Part shown: one piece after another, positions 63,679 through 64,000 of the stretch
Numbering within the stretch: position 1 is the first letter of the stretch
Layout of the letters: every line of letters starts with the position of its first letter
Assembly (NCBI GenBank): GCA_902363735.1
Contig: CABJBA010000003.1
Span: forward strand, 427,048 to 491,047
DNA: 64,000 nt
Reading direction: 5' to 3'
Origin: Clostridiaceae bacterium
GTDB taxonomy: Bacteria; Bacillota; Clostridia; Lachnospirales; Lachnospiraceae
The notes under the pieces: model-generated
Database searches by the model: none
Seen by the model: the letters and a program-made list of their open reading frames with translations, nothing else
What the model was told of the DNA's origin: nothing
Program-made: the position numbers and the translations under genes

Positions 63679-64000
63679 TTTACCAAATCCCTACATTTTT
63701 CAATTTTCAACGTTGATTTTTCACCTTGTATTCATAGGATATAATATATACTGTCCTTTAAAACTCCCTTGTAAAAAAATCTCAAAAATTTCAAAAACAA
63801 AATCTCAGAGTCTTAAAGTAAATTTTCAATATATCAACAATGCAACAAAAAATCTGAAGTAACCAAAATAACCCTTACCATTAATGGTAAGGGTAGCTTA
63901 ATAAGTAAGCGCTACATAAAGAAGCGTATTGTTCTTTCAGGATTTTTCACCTCTGGAAAAATCAAATAGTAACATTATTCAAGCCACAGGATTTTTGTAT
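63679..64000. other. Intergenic end of the window with a perfect palindrome
   Basis: No gene recognised. ACCCTTACCATTAATGGTAAGGGT (split here as ACCCTTACCATT and AATGGTAAGGGT, 63871-63894) is a perfect 24-base palindrome. No good T run follows, so it may be a terminator of a gene beyond the window or a protein site. Confidence 0.55.

Noticed and set aside
1..64000. tRNA or rRNA genes and integrase attachment sites
   Set aside because: None recognised by eye; the boxA-like sequence at 23735-23749 is not accompanied by rRNA.

Overview
The window looks like part of the chromosome of a low-G+C, Gram-positive anaerobe, most likely a spore-forming Lachnospiraceae/Clostridia species. Reasons: strong AGGAGG ribosome binding sites, frequent GTG/TTG starts, a nitrogenase-like cluster of the kind found in anaerobic Firmicutes, a perfect Firmicutes-type LexA box, and A+T-rich accessory DNA. 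No rRNA, tRNA or CRISPR array was seen. Most genes lie on the minus strand.

Region by region. (1) 1-4083: a G+C-richer metabolic block. A Crp/Fnr-type regulator, a NifH-like reductase and the start of a nitrogenase component-1-like protein (minus strand) are divergent from a HypB/CobW-like GTPase, an ABC ATPase and a periplasmic-binding-fold protein (plus strand). (2) 4651-6675: a choice-of-anchor-A (CAA) protein with long Val-Pro and Cys-Pro repeat tracts. (3) 7052-12275: a three-gene cassette of TerB-N/TerB-C protein, BrxD-like ATPase and BrxHI/Lhr-like helicase. (4) 12.5-17.3 kb: small hypothetical genes, a phosphoesterase gene with an in-frame amber codon, a lipoprotein, a degenerate tandem repeat and a decayed nuclease locus. 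(5) 17.3-24.8 kb: a DinG-like helicase, then a site-specific recombination module (large serine recombinase, two small resolvase-like proteins, a PemK/MazF-type protein, an XRE repressor, a zinc-ribbon gene under a LexA-box promoter, and about 600 bases of structured non-coding DNA). (6) 24.9-35.4 kb: a conflict island of WYL regulator, dynamin-like GTPase, small membrane protein, HerA/FtsK-like ATPase, LHH nuclease toxin and SUKH immunity protein, followed by a separately promoted P-loop protein. (7) 35.6-60.9 kb: a 25-kb BREX-variant operon in the order HTH regulator, brxA, brxB, brxC, pglX, pglZ, HEPN-SNF2 helicase, sacsin/Hsp90-like ATPase, RecD-like helicase-nuclease, DEAD helicase-nuclease. 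(8) 61-63.6 kb: a second WYL regulator with a membrane coiled-coil protein, a Cys-rich micro-protein, a SIMPL protein and an EF-hand protein.

The most notable systems are two. The BREX locus has the type I core (A, B, C, X, Z) but no Lon-like brxL in the window; four large effector-like proteins occupy the end of the operon instead. The dynamin/HerA/LHH/SUKH operon combines a membrane-remodelling GTPase, a translocase-type ATPase and a toxin-immunity pair. A BrxD/BrxHI-type pair is encoded 25 kb from the BREX end, beside a TerB protein rather than BREX genes. All functional calls are from reading motifs; no database search was possible.
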